64,000 bases of DNA from Crossiella equi (GCF_017876755.1 NZ_JAGIOO010000001.1:7549786-7613785); one strand, 5' to 3'; numbered from the stretch's first letter, positions 1 to 8,628 are shown. The notes: generated by a model not told the origin, from the sequence alone. A program made the numbers and translations.

Positions 1-212
1 TCGACGAGTCCGGCGAGCTGGTCTCCGGCCCGCCGCACGAGCTGGTGCGCCTGGCCATCCCGCGCCGCGTGTACACCCAGAGCCACCTGGAGTACGTGGG
101 CGAGGTCCTCGGCGAGATCGCCAAGGACCCCGAGCGCGTGCCGGGCTACCGGCTCACGCACAACCCGCCGCTGCTGCGGCACTTCAACTGCCGGCTGGCC
201 CCCCGCGCGTGA
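1..212 (+). CDS. Tryptophanase / tyrosine phenol-lyase family, C-terminal 70 codons (partial)
   Basis: Only the 3' end of this gene is in the window; the reading frame begins at base 3 and stops at 210-212. The visible part includes RLAIPRRVYTQSHLEYV and ends LLRHFNCRL, which match the C-terminus of the PLP-dependent beta-eliminating lyases (tryptophanase and tyrosine phenol-lyase, where the end is LRHFxAxL). The family releases indole or phenol plus pyruvate and ammonia. Which amino acid is used cannot be decided from this fragment. Its last 29 bases overlap the convergent DUF885 remnant. Confidence 0.8.
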   Translation, partial: DESGELVSGPPHELVRLAIPRRVYTQSHLEYVGEVLGEIAKDPERVPGYRLTHNPPLLRHFNCRLAPRA

Positions 213-911
213 GCCAGTCGCCGACCACGCGGTCCAGCACGTCCAGCGGCAGCGCGCCGTGGGCCAGGACCACGTCGTGGAAGGCCCGGATGTCGAAGCC
301 CGCGCCGGGCACCCGTTCGGCGCGGGCCCGGATCCGCCGCACCTCCAGCCGTCCGACCAGGTAGGACAGCGCCTGGCCGGGCTGCTCGACGTACCGGTCG
401 GTCCCGGACTGGATCTCCACCTCGGTCATCGCGGTGCGCGCCCGCGGGAAGGCCACCACGCGCTCGCGAGCCCCCCACGGTGCCGCTCGGCGGCGTCGTC
501 CAGGAACGAGGGCACGGCGGCCACCCGCTTGAGAAAAGCCTCCTGCGCCTCCACCGACGAGGGCGTGGAGGCGGGCAACCGTTGCAGCACAACAACAACT
601 GGCGAGGACCCGAGATCGAGCATGGTGTGCCCGACCGCCTGGCTCTCCACGCGGGTGACCACGGCCTCGGCCTGCTGCACGACGACATCCCGGGTCACCG
701 GCTCGATACCGGAATCCCCCGGGGGAAAGACTAGTGTTTTTGCCAGCCGGGCAACCTCAGCCGCCTCGGCCCCCAACGAGGCCTGCCCAGCGGCGGACAC
801 CTCAGGCAGCCGCCCGGCAAACTCCGGCAGTCCGTCGAGTAGATCGTTGAGCGGATCCTCGGTGGCCAACACGCGCACCAACCGCCCCGCCAGGTCCCCC
901 ACCACGGTCAT
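184..911 (-). pseudogene. DUF885 family protein, internally deleted and frameshifted
   Basis: The first 150 or so codons (911 down to about 450) read as the N-terminus of a DUF885 protein. From about 459 to 184 a second frame reads as the DUF885 C-terminus, with YVEQPGQALSYLVG and FDIRAFHDVVLAHGALPLDV. DUF885 proteins are usually about 550 residues, so roughly 300 residues from the middle, including the HExxH-like zinc site region, are missing and the two parts are in different frames. The rest is well preserved, so the decay looks recent. The 3' end converges on the tryptophanase gene. Function is lost. Confidence 0.75.
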
Positions 912-1220
912 GTGCCAAGTGTGCCGGACTCACCACCCGAGCCGGCAAAAAAGGAGCGACGAGAACCCCCGCCGCCCCGATCCCACCAGACCCCCGAGGG
1001 CCTCAGTGCGTCCCGGAGTTCCCGGTGTCCAGGATCTGGTCCTTGTTCGGATTCATAGGGTGGCCTCCCCGACTCAGTAACGCATTCTTCCGTGGGATCG
1101 CTTTCACTCCCACGGGTGTTAGCTCTGTCAGAAAACTACCCTCCGAAAGTCTCGATCTGACCTGTCCTCACCCCATCGGGCGGCTGGGTTGCCCGAAAGT
1201 CACCACCCACGCTGGACGCC
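912..1220. other. Intergenic region with a short ORF and a hairpin
   Basis: This stretch holds no long gene. It contains a 17-codon ORF with a strong ribosome binding site on the minus strand (1003-1056). It also contains a perfect 8-bp inverted repeat CCGTGGGA/TCCCACGG (1090-1097 and 1108-1115, 10-base loop) that would sit in the leader of that ORF. Confidence 0.5.
1003..1056 (-). CDS. Possible 17-residue peptide
   Basis: ATG at 1056 is preceded by GGGGAGG about 7 bases upstream, among the best ribosome binding sites in the window, and the frame ends at TGA after 17 codons. The peptide reads MNPNKDQILDTGNSGTH. It has no signal sequence and no partner gene next to it. An 8-bp hairpin lies upstream in its presumed leader. 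It could be a leader peptide, a small secreted or RiPP-like precursor, or chance. Evidence is limited to the ribosome binding site and codon structure. Confidence 0.35.
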   Translation of the reverse strand: MNPNKDQILDTGNSGTH

Positions 1221-1610
1221 ATGGGGAGGAACACACCACAGCCCGAAGCCGGGCAGCCCACCAGGAAACCAACCCGCACCACCGGGCCGCGCACCGCGGC
1301 CCAGCTCGAACTGGTCGCCCGGTCCCTGGCCACTGACCAGCCCCTGCCACCCAACCGGCAACCCGACCACCCGGACCCGCGCCTGGTCCTGGAATGCCCC
1401 TACGGCTGCGGCGTCACCGCCCGAGGCCTGCTGCCCGACACCCTCGCCGAGGTCATGGGCGTACACGTCTACCTGTGGCACCAGTGGCGGTTCACCGCCG
1501 ATGCCCGGGGCTCCGGCGCGGAGCGGTTCGAGCCGCGCTCCGGCGCGGTGGACCGGGTCGACCTGCCCGCGCCCCGCCCGGCGATCTTCGACCTGACCGC
1601 CACAACCTGA
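1221..1610 (+). CDS. Hypothetical protein (129 aa)
   Basis: The frame has the strong G/C third-position bias of real genes here. The N-terminal 35 residues are Pro/Thr/Arg-rich and look disordered. A compact domain follows with a CPYGC pair (about residue 60) and the stretch GVHVYLWHQWRF. The two cysteines are too few for a full zinc finger. No family is recognised and no good ribosome binding site is visible. A minus-strand frame covers the same bases but has weaker codon bias. Confidence 0.45.
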   Translation: MGRNTPQPEAGQPTRKPTRTTGPRTAAQLELVARSLATDQPLPPNRQPDHPDPRLVLECPYGCGVTARGLLPDTLAEVMGVHVYLWHQWRFTADARGSGAERFEPRSGAVDRVDLPAPRPAIFDLTATT

Positions 1611-1750
1611 CCAGAGACCCCCGCCCAAGCCTCTCCAGAGGATCCCGCCAGGTGGGTCAAGGTGGGTGCACCACCGGGTGGTTCCGGCGGTTGTCCGCGC
1701 GCCCCGTCGGTACCGTCCTGGCCAGGCCCAGTTCGGCGAATGGGGAGCAC

Positions 1751-2668
1751 ATGACCACGGGAACCGCCACGGACGCCACGGACCTGCGGATCGAGGTGCG
1801 GCACGAGGAGGGGGCCGGCACCCGGCTCATCCGCGAGATGTTCCTCGAGCTGGACGAGCCGCAGCCCGAGCTGGAGGACGAGGACCGCGGGGTGCTCGGG
1901 GCCGTGGTGGCGCGGCGCGGGGAGCGACTGGTCGGGTGGGCCGAGCTGTTGTGGCCCGACGCGCCCGAGACCGACGCGATCCTGCAGTGGGTGCTCGTGG
2001 CGCGGGAGGCCGCCCGGGTGACCGGGAGCGCCGCGGGTGGGGACGAGCGGGACGTGGCCGTGCTCGCCTCGCTGGTGCGCGCCGCCGTGGAGGTCGCCCG
2101 GGAGGCCGGGTGCACCGGGGTGCGGTGGTGCGACACCGACGGGGACCTGGACCGGCGCGCGGCCCGGGCCACGGGGGCCTCGACCGCGCAGGAGCTCGGG
2201 CGGGTGTGGCGGCTGGAGCTGGCCGGGTGGCAGGCGCCCAAGGGGCTGCCCGAGGTCAGCGTCCGGGAGCTGCCGCACGTGCCCACCGACGCCGAGCTCG
2301 CCGAGTACGTCGACCTGTGCGCCGACCGGCTCGGCGGGGAGTGGACCGTCGACGACGTGGCCGACGCCGTCGGTGCCGAGGTCGACGGCTACCTCACCGT
2401 CGACCTCCGCGACGCGGCCGGGGCGCCCAAGGCCCTGGTCACCGCCGTGCTGGTGGACGAGGACACCGCCGAGGTCGAGCAGGTCGTGCACCGCGACAGC
2501 GCCGCCGCCGAGCTGCTCGCGCTGCTGGTGACCGTCATCGAGCAGGCCAAGGAGGAGGTCGGTGCCCTGGTCGTGCGCGAGCTGGACGACCCCGTGCTGG
2601 CCGAGGCCCTCGCCGGGGCCGGGCTCGCCGTGACCGACCAGTGGCTGGTCTACCGCCTCGGCGGGTGA
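1751..2668 (+). CDS. GNAT-like N-acetyltransferase
   Basis: ATG 1751 is preceded by GGGGAG. The 305-residue protein looks like two tandem GNAT-type halves: residues about 20-150 contain a beta-strand/helix series around RLVGWAELLW and a helix-rich VAREAGCTGVRW segment. Residues about 160-305 repeat the pattern and end WLVYRLGG. Two-domain GNATs with a degenerate half are common in actinomycetes (the MshD type is one example). The acceptor substrate cannot be inferred. It is a monocistronic gene convergent with the SDR at 2670. Confidence 0.6.
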   Translation: MTTGTATDATDLRIEVRHEEGAGTRLIREMFLELDEPQPELEDEDRGVLGAVVARRGERLVGWAELLWPDAPETDAILQWVLVAREAARVTGSAAGGDERDVAVLASLVRAAVEVAREAGCTGVRWCDTDGDLDRRAARATGASTAQELGRVWRLELAGWQAPKGLPEVSVRELPHVPTDAELAEYVDLCADRLGGEWTVDDVADAVGAEVDGYLTVDLRDAAGAPKALVTAVLVDEDTAEVEQVVHRDSAAAELLALLVTVIEQAKEEVGALVVRELDDPVLAEALAGAGLAVTDQWLVYRLGG

Positions 2669-2669
2669 C

Positions 2670-4136
2670 CTACCAGGCCGCCGGGGCGTAGTCCTTCAGG
2701 AAGCACCCGTACAGGTCCTCCCCGGCCTCGCCCCGCACGATCGGGTCGTACACGCGCGCCGCGCCGTCGACCAGGTCGAGCGGGGCGTGGAAGCCCTCCT
2801 CGGCCAGGCGGACCTTGGTCGGGTGCGGGCGCTCGTCGGTGATCCAGCCGGTGTCCACCGCGGTCATCAGGATGCCGTCGGTGTGCAGCATCTCCTCGGC
2901 GCTGGTGCGCGTCAGCATGTTCAGCGCCGCCTTGGCCATGTTCGTGTGCGGGTGCCCCGGGCCCTTGTACTTGCGGCTGAACTGGCCCTCCATCGCGGAG
3001 ACGTTCACCACGTACTTGCGCCGCGCCGCCGCCGCGGCCATCGACGGGCGCAGGCGGCTGATCAGGATGAACGGCGCGGTCTGGTTGCACAGCTGGACTT
3101 CCAGCATCTCCAGGGCGTCCACCTCGTGCACCCGCTGCGTCCAGGAGTTGGCCTCGTGCAGGTCCGGGACCAGGCCGCCCGCGTCGATGGCCACCTCGGC
3201 GGCGACCTTGTCGAAGCTGGCCGAGCCCGCGGTCAGCGCCAGCGCGGTGAGGGTGTGCGCCTTCGCCGAGGCCTCCGACAGCGAGCCCGCCAGCGCGGCC
3301 GGGTGCGCGTCGCTGGTGTGCCCGAAGCTGATCAGCTCCGGCAGCGGCCCGGACGGCAGTGGTGCCGCCTCGGCCGCGGCCAGCGGGGCGTAGGCGCCGG
3401 GGGAGCGGCGCACGGTCTGCGCGGCGTTGTTGATCAGGATGTCCAGCGGCCCCTGCTCGGCCACGGTGTCGGCCAGCGCCACCACTTGGGCCGGGTCGCG
3501 CAGGTCGATGCCGACCACGCGCAGCCGGTGCAGCCAGTCCCCGCTGTCCTCCATCGCGGCGAAGCGGCGCACCGCGTCGTTGGGGAACCGGGTGGTGATC
3601 GTGGTGTGCGCGCCGTCCCGCAACAGCCGCAGCGCGATGTACATGCCGATTTTGGCCCGCCCGCCGGTGAGCAGCGCGCGCCGCCCGGTCAGGTCGGTGC
3701 GCGCGTCCCGGCGCGAGCGGTTCAGCGTGGCGCAGTCCGGGCAGAGCTGGTGGTAGAAGGCGTCCACCAGGTGGTAGCGCTGTTTGCAGTGGTAGCAGGC
3801 CCGCGAGCGGATCAGCGTGCCCGCGGTGGCACCGGCGGTGTTGGACACCAGCGGGATGCCCTGGGTCTCGTCGTCGATGCGGTCCGGCGAGCCGGTGGCG
3901 GTGAGCGCGGTCACGGCCCGGTCGGCCTCGGCGACGGCCTGGCGCTTGGCCGCGCGGCGCCGTTTCCGGACATCCTTGAAGATGGCCGCGGTCGCCCGGC
4001 GGACGGCCACCGCGTCGGGGTGTTCGGGGTCGAGCTCCTGCACCTGCGCGAGAACCGCGAGGCAGACCGCCATCCGCGACGCCTCGACACCGGGCTGCCC
4101 GCCCGCTCCGGTCATCTCCTCGACACTCGCCGTCAT
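2670..4136 (-). CDS. SDR-type oxidoreductase with N-terminal zinc ribbon
   Basis: The 488-residue protein starts at ATG 4136 with AGGAAG upstream; longer frames extend to 4274 without a better site. Residues 1-110 are helical. A four-cysteine zinc ribbon (CYHC at 114-117, CPDC at 132-135) follows, then a Rossmann SDR domain with a modified glycine motif (TGGRAKIG near 158), NNAA, and NVSAMEG in the active region. The usual YxxxK is replaced by TNMAK, so the catalytic Tyr appears to be missing. Known SDRs need that Tyr as acid/base, so the reaction is uncertain. It is divergent from the secreted protein at 4234. Confidence 0.75.
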   Translation of the reverse strand: MTASVEEMTGAGGQPGVEASRMAVCLAVLAQVQELDPEHPDAVAVRRATAAIFKDVRKRRRAAKRQAVAEADRAVTALTATGSPDRIDDETQGIPLVSNTAGATAGTLIRSRACYHCKQRYHLVDAFYHQLCPDCATLNRSRRDARTDLTGRRALLTGGRAKIGMYIALRLLRDGAHTTITTRFPNDAVRRFAAMEDSGDWLHRLRVVGIDLRDPAQVVALADTVAEQGPLDILINNAAQTVRRSPGAYAPLAAAEAAPLPSGPLPELISFGHTSDAHPAALAGSLSEASAKAHTLTALALTAGSASFDKVAAEVAIDAGGLVPDLHEANSWTQRVHEVDALEMLEVQLCNQTAPFILISRLRPSMAAAAARRKYVVNVSAMEGQFSRKYKGPGHPHTNMAKAALNMLTRTSAEEMLHTDGILMTAVDTGWITDERPHPTKVRLAEEGFHAPLDLVDGAARVYDPIVRGEAGEDLYGCFLKDYAPAAW

Positions 4137-4233
4137 CGTCCGCTTCCTGAGTTCGCCCTGCTGGTGGACCAGCGAACACTGTAGTCTCCGACTCGGCTCC
4201 GCCGCGCCACCCTGCCACCTGCCTGGAGCGAGC

Positions 4234-5058
4234 ATGACCCTGCCGCGCAGCGCCGCAGCCGCGGTTCTGGCCACCGCCGCACTCGTCCTGACCGCCCTGC
4301 CCGCCAGCGCCGACGTCGGCCCGTGGAAGACGATCGGCTCCGACTACGCCCGCCCGCTCGACGAGAGCCAGGGGCTGGCCACGATCCTCCGCAACGGCGG
4401 CGGGTCCATCCGCTACACCGGTATCGGCACCATCTCCCTGGACGTGCGCACCCGGGGCTGGGACCACGTCGGCGACCCCGGCTCGCGCGCCGGTGTCTAC
4501 GTCGAGCCGTACCAGAGCGACAAGAACGGCGCGAAGATGTTCCGGGTGGAGACCCCGGACGGCCGGTGGGCGGAGTACGTCCACAAGCTGGAGTCCTGGG
4601 AGAAGCTGAACAACTCCTTCAGCGCGGTCAGCCCGGACGCCCGCTGGCTGGTCTCCGGCGAGTGGGGCGAGATGGACCGCCTGCTCGTCTACCCCAACCC
4701 GGGCGTCGCCTTCACCGACCCCACCAAGAACCTGCCTTACGGCTTCGCCATCCGCCTCGACCGCACGGTGACCAACATCCAGGGCTGCGAGTTCACCACC
4801 GCCACGCAGCTGCTGTGCGCCTCCGACGGTCCGGGCAAGCAGCTGCTCCAGGTCGACCTGGCCACCGCGCTGGGGGGCGCGGACGTCCGGGGCGTGGTCC
4901 GGGAGCTGGGCAGGCTGCCGCTGGAGAGCGGCTGCTCCGGCGAGTTCGAGGTCGAGGGCGTGGACTTCGACGGCCGGGACGGCACGCTGCGCGTGGTGGT
5001 GCTCTCGCCGAGCGTCTGCGTGGCCCTGGACAGCAAGACCTGGCGCTTCCGCAAGTAG
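4234..5058 (+). CDS. Secreted hypothetical protein (274 aa)
   Basis: ATG 4234 follows CTGGAG. The N-terminus is a clear Sec signal peptide (short basic start, Ala/Leu core, ALPASA cleavage site near residue 28). The mature part is rich in Trp/Gly beta-strand patterns such as SPDARWLVSGEWGEM and four cysteines near the C-terminal half, resembling a beta-propeller-like extracellular protein. No catalytic motif is recognised. It ends 4 bases before the convergent gene at 5063. Confidence 0.7.
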   Translation: MTLPRSAAAAVLATAALVLTALPASADVGPWKTIGSDYARPLDESQGLATILRNGGGSIRYTGIGTISLDVRTRGWDHVGDPGSRAGVYVEPYQSDKNGAKMFRVETPDGRWAEYVHKLESWEKLNNSFSAVSPDARWLVSGEWGEMDRLLVYPNPGVAFTDPTKNLPYGFAIRLDRTVTNIQGCEFTTATQLLCASDGPGKQLLQVDLATALGGADVRGVVRELGRLPLESGCSGEFEVEGVDFDGRDGTLRVVVLSPSVCVALDSKTWRFRK

Positions 5059-5062
5059 CGAC

Positions 5063-5479
5063 TCAGTAGGCCGGACGGCGCGGGCCACCGTAGTAGGAAA
5101 GGTGGTCCGCGTCCTCCCGCGCCCGGATCCGCGCCACCGACCACTGCTCGGCCGCCAGCGGAACCCGGGGCTGGGGCAGCGGCCAGGGTGAGTCCGGCGG
5201 CACCGGGGCGACCGGCGCGTACATGGTCGGCGTCGGCGCGTACCGCGGCAGCCGCCGGTGCGCGCCCACGTGCCGGTTCGGCACCGGCGGCAGCCGCACC
5301 AGACGGGGTTTGCGCTCCGGCAGCAGCCTGCCCAGCACCTGCCGGGCCTTGGCCACCACCTCCTCGGCGGTGGGCGGGTTCTGCTCGACGGAGCCGGGCC
5401 CGCTCCAGCGCCACAGGACGACGATGCCGACGACGGAGGGCAGCATGACGAGGAGGCCGAGAATCGCTGCGGTGCTCAT
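5063..5479 (-). CDS. Small single-pass membrane protein
   Basis: This is a 138-residue protein starting at ATG 5479. Residues 5-24 form one hydrophobic membrane segment (AAILGLLVMLPSVVGIVVLW). A Pro/Arg-rich cytoplasmic tail follows, with a short helical region about 36-56 (AEEVVAKARQVLGRLL) and the end YYGGPRRPAY. No domain is recognised. It converges on the secreted protein gene at 4234-5058. Confidence 0.55.
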   Translation of the reverse strand: MSTAAILGLLVMLPSVVGIVVLWRWSGPGSVEQNPPTAEEVVAKARQVLGRLLPERKPRLVRLPPVPNRHVGAHRRLPRYAPTPTMYAPVAPVPPDSPWPLPQPRVPLAAEQWSVARIRAREDADHLSYYGGPRRPAY

Positions 5480-5578
5480 GTCCCGGTAACGCCCGCCGGG
5501 CTCCCCCTGGTTCAAAGTCCCGCCCGGTGCCGGCGCCCGTGCCTGGGTCGCGTCACCGCACAGGGGGAACGAACGAAC

Positions 5579-5899
5579 GTGGACCACACCTCCCAGGTGG
5601 ACCTCCGGGGCGTGGTGGACCTGCTCGCCACCGTCGGCCGCAGCTCCCAACGCGACGAGCTCGGCTTCGCCCGCCAGGAGTTCCCCGGCCGGTTCGGCAT
5701 CGGCCTGCTCTCGGCGTTCCTGGTCGCCGACGTTTTCAGCGGCGACCGGATGGGCGTTTTCCGCTGCCCGGCCGGAATTCGCTGGTGCGTCACCCGGCAC
5801 GACCGGGATGTGCCGGACGAGGAGAGCGCCGCGGCCGCCGCGGAATTCGCCTGGGCAATTCGCGGACCGTTTCGTGGCGGGGGAGCGGGTGCGCCGTGA
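5579..5899 (+). pseudogene. Hsp90 (HtpG-like) family remnant
   Basis: A GTG at 5579 preceded by GGGGGAA opens a 106-codon frame. It begins with VDLRGVVDLL, the start of actinobacterial Hsp90-family proteins, and runs straight into LATVGRSSQRDELGFA and FGIGLLSAFLVAD. In intact homologues these blocks lie some 80 residues further on, next to the ATP lid. The helix carrying the conserved Asn/Asp ATP-site residues is therefore missing, and after about residue 55 the match fades. Intact relatives have about 600 residues. This is read as a decayed gene that lost an internal segment and its 3' part. Confidence 0.6.
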
Positions 5900-6141
5900 G
5901 CGGTGCGGGCACCCGCCCCCGATGAGTGCGGTCCCCCACGGGGCCGCGCGGCCCGGCGTTGTGGGCGGTGGCGTCCGGCGGGAGCCCGTGGCAGGGCTGG
6001 TGGCACCCGCGGAGCCGCCGTGGGACGTGGGCGGCTCCGCGGGGAGCGGTCGAGGGAGACCGCTCTGCACCGGATCGTCGTGACCCCCAGTCACGACGGT
6101 GCCCTGCCTGGTCATTTCTAGTGCACCGCGCGTTGTACGGC

Positions 6142-6159
6142 TTCGGTGCCGGCACCGAA
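6142..6159. promoter_or_regulatory. Exact 18-bp palindrome
   Basis: TTCGGTGCCGGCACCGAA reads the same on both strands. It lies 144 bases before the GH2 start, in non-coding DNA, and is a candidate operator. The bound protein is unknown. Confidence 0.4.
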
Positions 6160-6275
6160 CAACCAACCGCCGCACAATCCGGCTCACCCGGCCGGACGCC
6201 GGGACGGCGACTAACGGACCTTGTTGGCGCAGGTGGACGGGGCTAGTTTCTGGATCGTTCAACCAGCAGAACACC

Positions 6276-6291
6276 GTTCACACACATGAAC
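6276..6291. promoter_or_regulatory. Inverted repeat GTTCA-N6-TGAAC
   Basis: The repeat lies about 12 bases before the GH2 start codon, so a bound protein or mRNA fold here would block initiation. A second GTTCAA occurs at 6257. The regulator is not known. Confidence 0.35.
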
Positions 6292-6302
6292 AATGAGGTG
6301 GT

Positions 6303-8393
6303 GTGGTGTCCCGGTCCCGACTGGCCGCCCTGGTCTGCACCCTGACCACGGCGGTGACGAGTTTCCTCGCGGTCACCCCGGCCGCGTCCGCCTACGAGCC
6401 CCCGCGGACGCGGCAGAGCACCGGCCTGGACGCCGGGTGGCGGTTCGAGCGCAGCGACGTGCCGGGGGCGCAGGCGCCCGGGTTCGACGACTCCCGCTGG
6501 AGCACGGTGTCCGTGCCGCACACCTGGAACGCCCAGGACGGCCAGGACGGCGGCGGCGACTACCACCGCGGCACCGGCTGGTACCGGCGGCACCTCGCGC
6601 CGCCGGCCACGCTCGCCGGAAAACGCGTGTGGCTGCAATTCGACGGCGTGAACACCGTGGCCGAGGTGTGGCTCAACGGAATTCGCCTCGGTGAGCACCG
6701 GGGCGGTTATGCCGCGTTCCGGTTCGACGCGACGAACGCCATTCGCCTGGCCCAGGACAACGTGCTCGCGGTGCGCGTGAACAATTCCGCCAACCCCGAC
6801 ATCGCGCCCATCTCCGCCGACTACACCTTCTTCGGCGGCATCTACCGCGGCGTCAGCCTGGTCGCGGTCGACCCCCTCGCCATCCGGCTCGGCGACTTCG
6901 GCGGGCCCGGCGTGTACCTGCGCCAGCGCGCGGTCACCCAGGCCTCGGCCACCGTCGAGGTCACCACGAAGGCCTGGAACAACCACACCGGCACCCGGCA
7001 GGCCCGCGTGCGCACCGTGATCACCGACGCCGGGGGCGCCATCGTCGCCGAGGCCACCACGGCCAACCGCGCGGTGGACGCGGCCACCGAGTTCACCACC
7101 ACGCAGACCCTGACCGTGCGCCAGCCGCGCCGCTGGCAGGGCAAGGCCGACCCGTACCTCTACCGCGCGCACGTGGAGATCACCGACGCCGCCACCGGCC
7201 GCGTCACCGACTCCCTCACCCAGCCGCTGGGCCTGCGCGCGGCGACGGTGGCCCCGGACACCGGCTTCTCCCTCAACGGCCAGCGGCTGCGGCTGCGCGG
7301 CGTGAACGCCCACCAGGACCGGCTCGGCCAGGGCTGGGCGGTCAGCCCGGCGCAGCAGAGGCAGGACTTCGACCTGATGGACGAGATGGGGGTCAACGCC
7401 TACCGCACCGCGCACTACCAGCAGTCCCAGCACGTCATGGACCTCGCCGACCGGCGCGGCTACGTGGTGTGGACCGAGATCCCGCTGGTCAACCAGGTCA
7501 CCGACAGCGCCGCGTTCCGGGCCAACGCCCAGCAGCAGCTCTCGGAGCTGATCCGCCAGAACTTCAACCACCCGTCGGTCTTCTTCTGGGGCATCGGCAA
7601 CGAACAGGCCAGCGACAACGCGGTGACCAACGCGCTGCTGGACACCCTGGCGAAGCAGGTCGACGCGGAGGACTCCGGCCGCCTGTCCACCTACGCCACG
7701 CACAAGGGCGACACCGACGGCCTGGCCTCGCACACCAGCGTGATCGGCTACAACAAGTACTACGGCTGGTACGGGCTCAGCGACACCGGCCCGGGCCGGT
7801 GGGCCGACCAGCTGCACGCCAAGGACCCGGCGCGGCGCATCAGCATCAGCGAGTACGGCGCGGGCGCCAGCGTGCACCAGCACGAGGAGAACCCGAAGCC
7901 GCCGCCGACCACGGGCAAGTGGCACCCGGAGGAGTACCAGAACCTGCTGCACGAGAACCACTGGAAGCAGATCGAGGCCCGCCCCTACCTGTGGGGCTCC
8001 TTCGTGTGGAACATGTTCGACTTCGCCGTGGACAGCCGCGGCGAGGGCGACACCAACGGCCGCAACGACAAGGGCCTGGTCACCTACGACCGCCAGACCC
8101 GCAAGGACGCCTTCTACTACTACAAGGCCAACTGGAACCCCGAGCCCACGGTCTACCTGGCCAGCCGCCGCTGGACCCGGCGCACCGAGGCGGCCACCAC
8201 GGTGAAGGCCTACGCGAACCTGGACTCGGTGACCCTGACGCTCAACGGCGTGGCCCAGGGCACCAGGACCTCGCCGGACCGCATCCACACCTGGCCGGTC
8301 ACCCTGCGCCCGGGCGCGAACACCGTGACGGTCTCGGGCACCAAGAACGGCCGCCCGCACACCGACACGGTCACCTGGACCCTGGTGGGCTGA
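6303..8393 (+). CDS. Secreted glycoside hydrolase family 2 (beta-galactosidase-like)
   Basis: The 696-residue protein begins at GTG 6303 (a second GTG follows directly at 6306). A signal peptide ends near residue 30 (PAASA-Y). GH2 layout is complete: sugar-binding jelly roll (about 35-200), Ig-like domain (210-315) and TIM barrel (320-600). The acid/base Glu is in GIGNEQ (Glu 434) and the nucleophile Glu in SISEYG (Glu 517). A C-terminal beta domain (about 615-696) follows. It should cleave terminal beta-galactosides or related sugars outside the cell; the exact sugar cannot be read from the sequence. A strong hairpin terminator follows. Confidence 0.9.
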   Translation: MVSRSRLAALVCTLTTAVTSFLAVTPAASAYEPPRTRQSTGLDAGWRFERSDVPGAQAPGFDDSRWSTVSVPHTWNAQDGQDGGGDYHRGTGWYRRHLAPPATLAGKRVWLQFDGVNTVAEVWLNGIRLGEHRGGYAAFRFDATNAIRLAQDNVLAVRVNNSANPDIAPISADYTFFGGIYRGVSLVAVDPLAIRLGDFGGPGVYLRQRAVTQASATVEVTTKAWNNHTGTRQARVRTVITDAGGAIVAEATTANRAVDAATEFTTTQTLTVRQPRRWQGKADPYLYRAHVEITDAATGRVTDSLTQPLGLRAATVAPDTGFSLNGQRLRLRGVNAHQDRLGQGWAVSPAQQRQDFDLMDEMGVNAYRTAHYQQSQHVMDLADRRGYVVWTEIPLVNQVTDSAAFRANAQQQLSELIRQNFNHPSVFFWGIGNEQASDNAVTNALLDTLAKQVDAEDSGRLSTYATHKGDTDGLASHTSVIGYNKYYGWYGLSDTGPGRWADQLHAKDPARRISISEYGAGASVHQHEENPKPPPTTGKWHPEEYQNLLHENHWKQIEARPYLWGSFVWNMFDFAVDSRGEGDTNGRNDKGLVTYDRQTRKDAFYYYKANWNPEPTVYLASRRWTRRTEAATTVKAYANLDSVTLTLNGVAQGTRTSPDRIHTWPVTLRPGANTVTVSGTKNGRPHTDTVTWTLVG

Positions 8394-8403
8394 ATTCCGC
8401 GGG

Positions 8404-8432
8404 CCCGAGAGGAGTATCGCGCTCCTCTCGGG
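8404..8432 (+). terminator. Rho-independent-type hairpin after GH2
   Basis: A perfect 11-bp stem, CCCGAGAGGAG/CTCCTCTCGGG, with a 7-base loop lies 10 bases after the GH2 stop codon. Confidence 0.75.
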
Positions 8433-8628
8433 TTCCGTTACATCGTGTTACCGCGATCACTTGGCGACGGTTCTCCGCACGTTAATGTGATAGAAATATG
8501 TGCACCTTCTGGAACCGGAGAACTGGGGGATTCCATGGAGAGTGCATTCCACTTCCTCATCACGCACCGATGTCGTGCCGCGGGCTGGGACCAGGCCGCG
8601 CGCTGAGCCGGGTGTTGGGGGAGAAGTC

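Larger units (their letters stand above)
5900..6302. promoter_or_regulatory. Regulatory region ahead of the GH2 gene
   Basis: About 400 bases without a convincing gene. It contains an exact 18-bp palindrome at 6142-6159 and the inverted repeat GTTCA-N6-TGAAC at 6276-6291 just before the GH2 ribosome binding site (6294 onward, ATGAGG). Sugar-controlled hydrolase genes in actinomycetes are usually governed by LacI, ROK or GntR proteins that bind such sites; no regulator gene is adjacent. Confidence 0.45.

Noticed and set aside
2650-5088. 812-codon minus-strand open frame
   Set aside because: Ala/Gly/Arg-rich composition, no ribosome binding site, and it covers two genes with clear signal peptide and SDR features in other frames.
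5900-6250. Small ORFs in the GH2 upstream region
   Set aside because: All lack start signals and show repetitive Arg/Pro/Gly composition typical of chance frames in GC-rich DNA.
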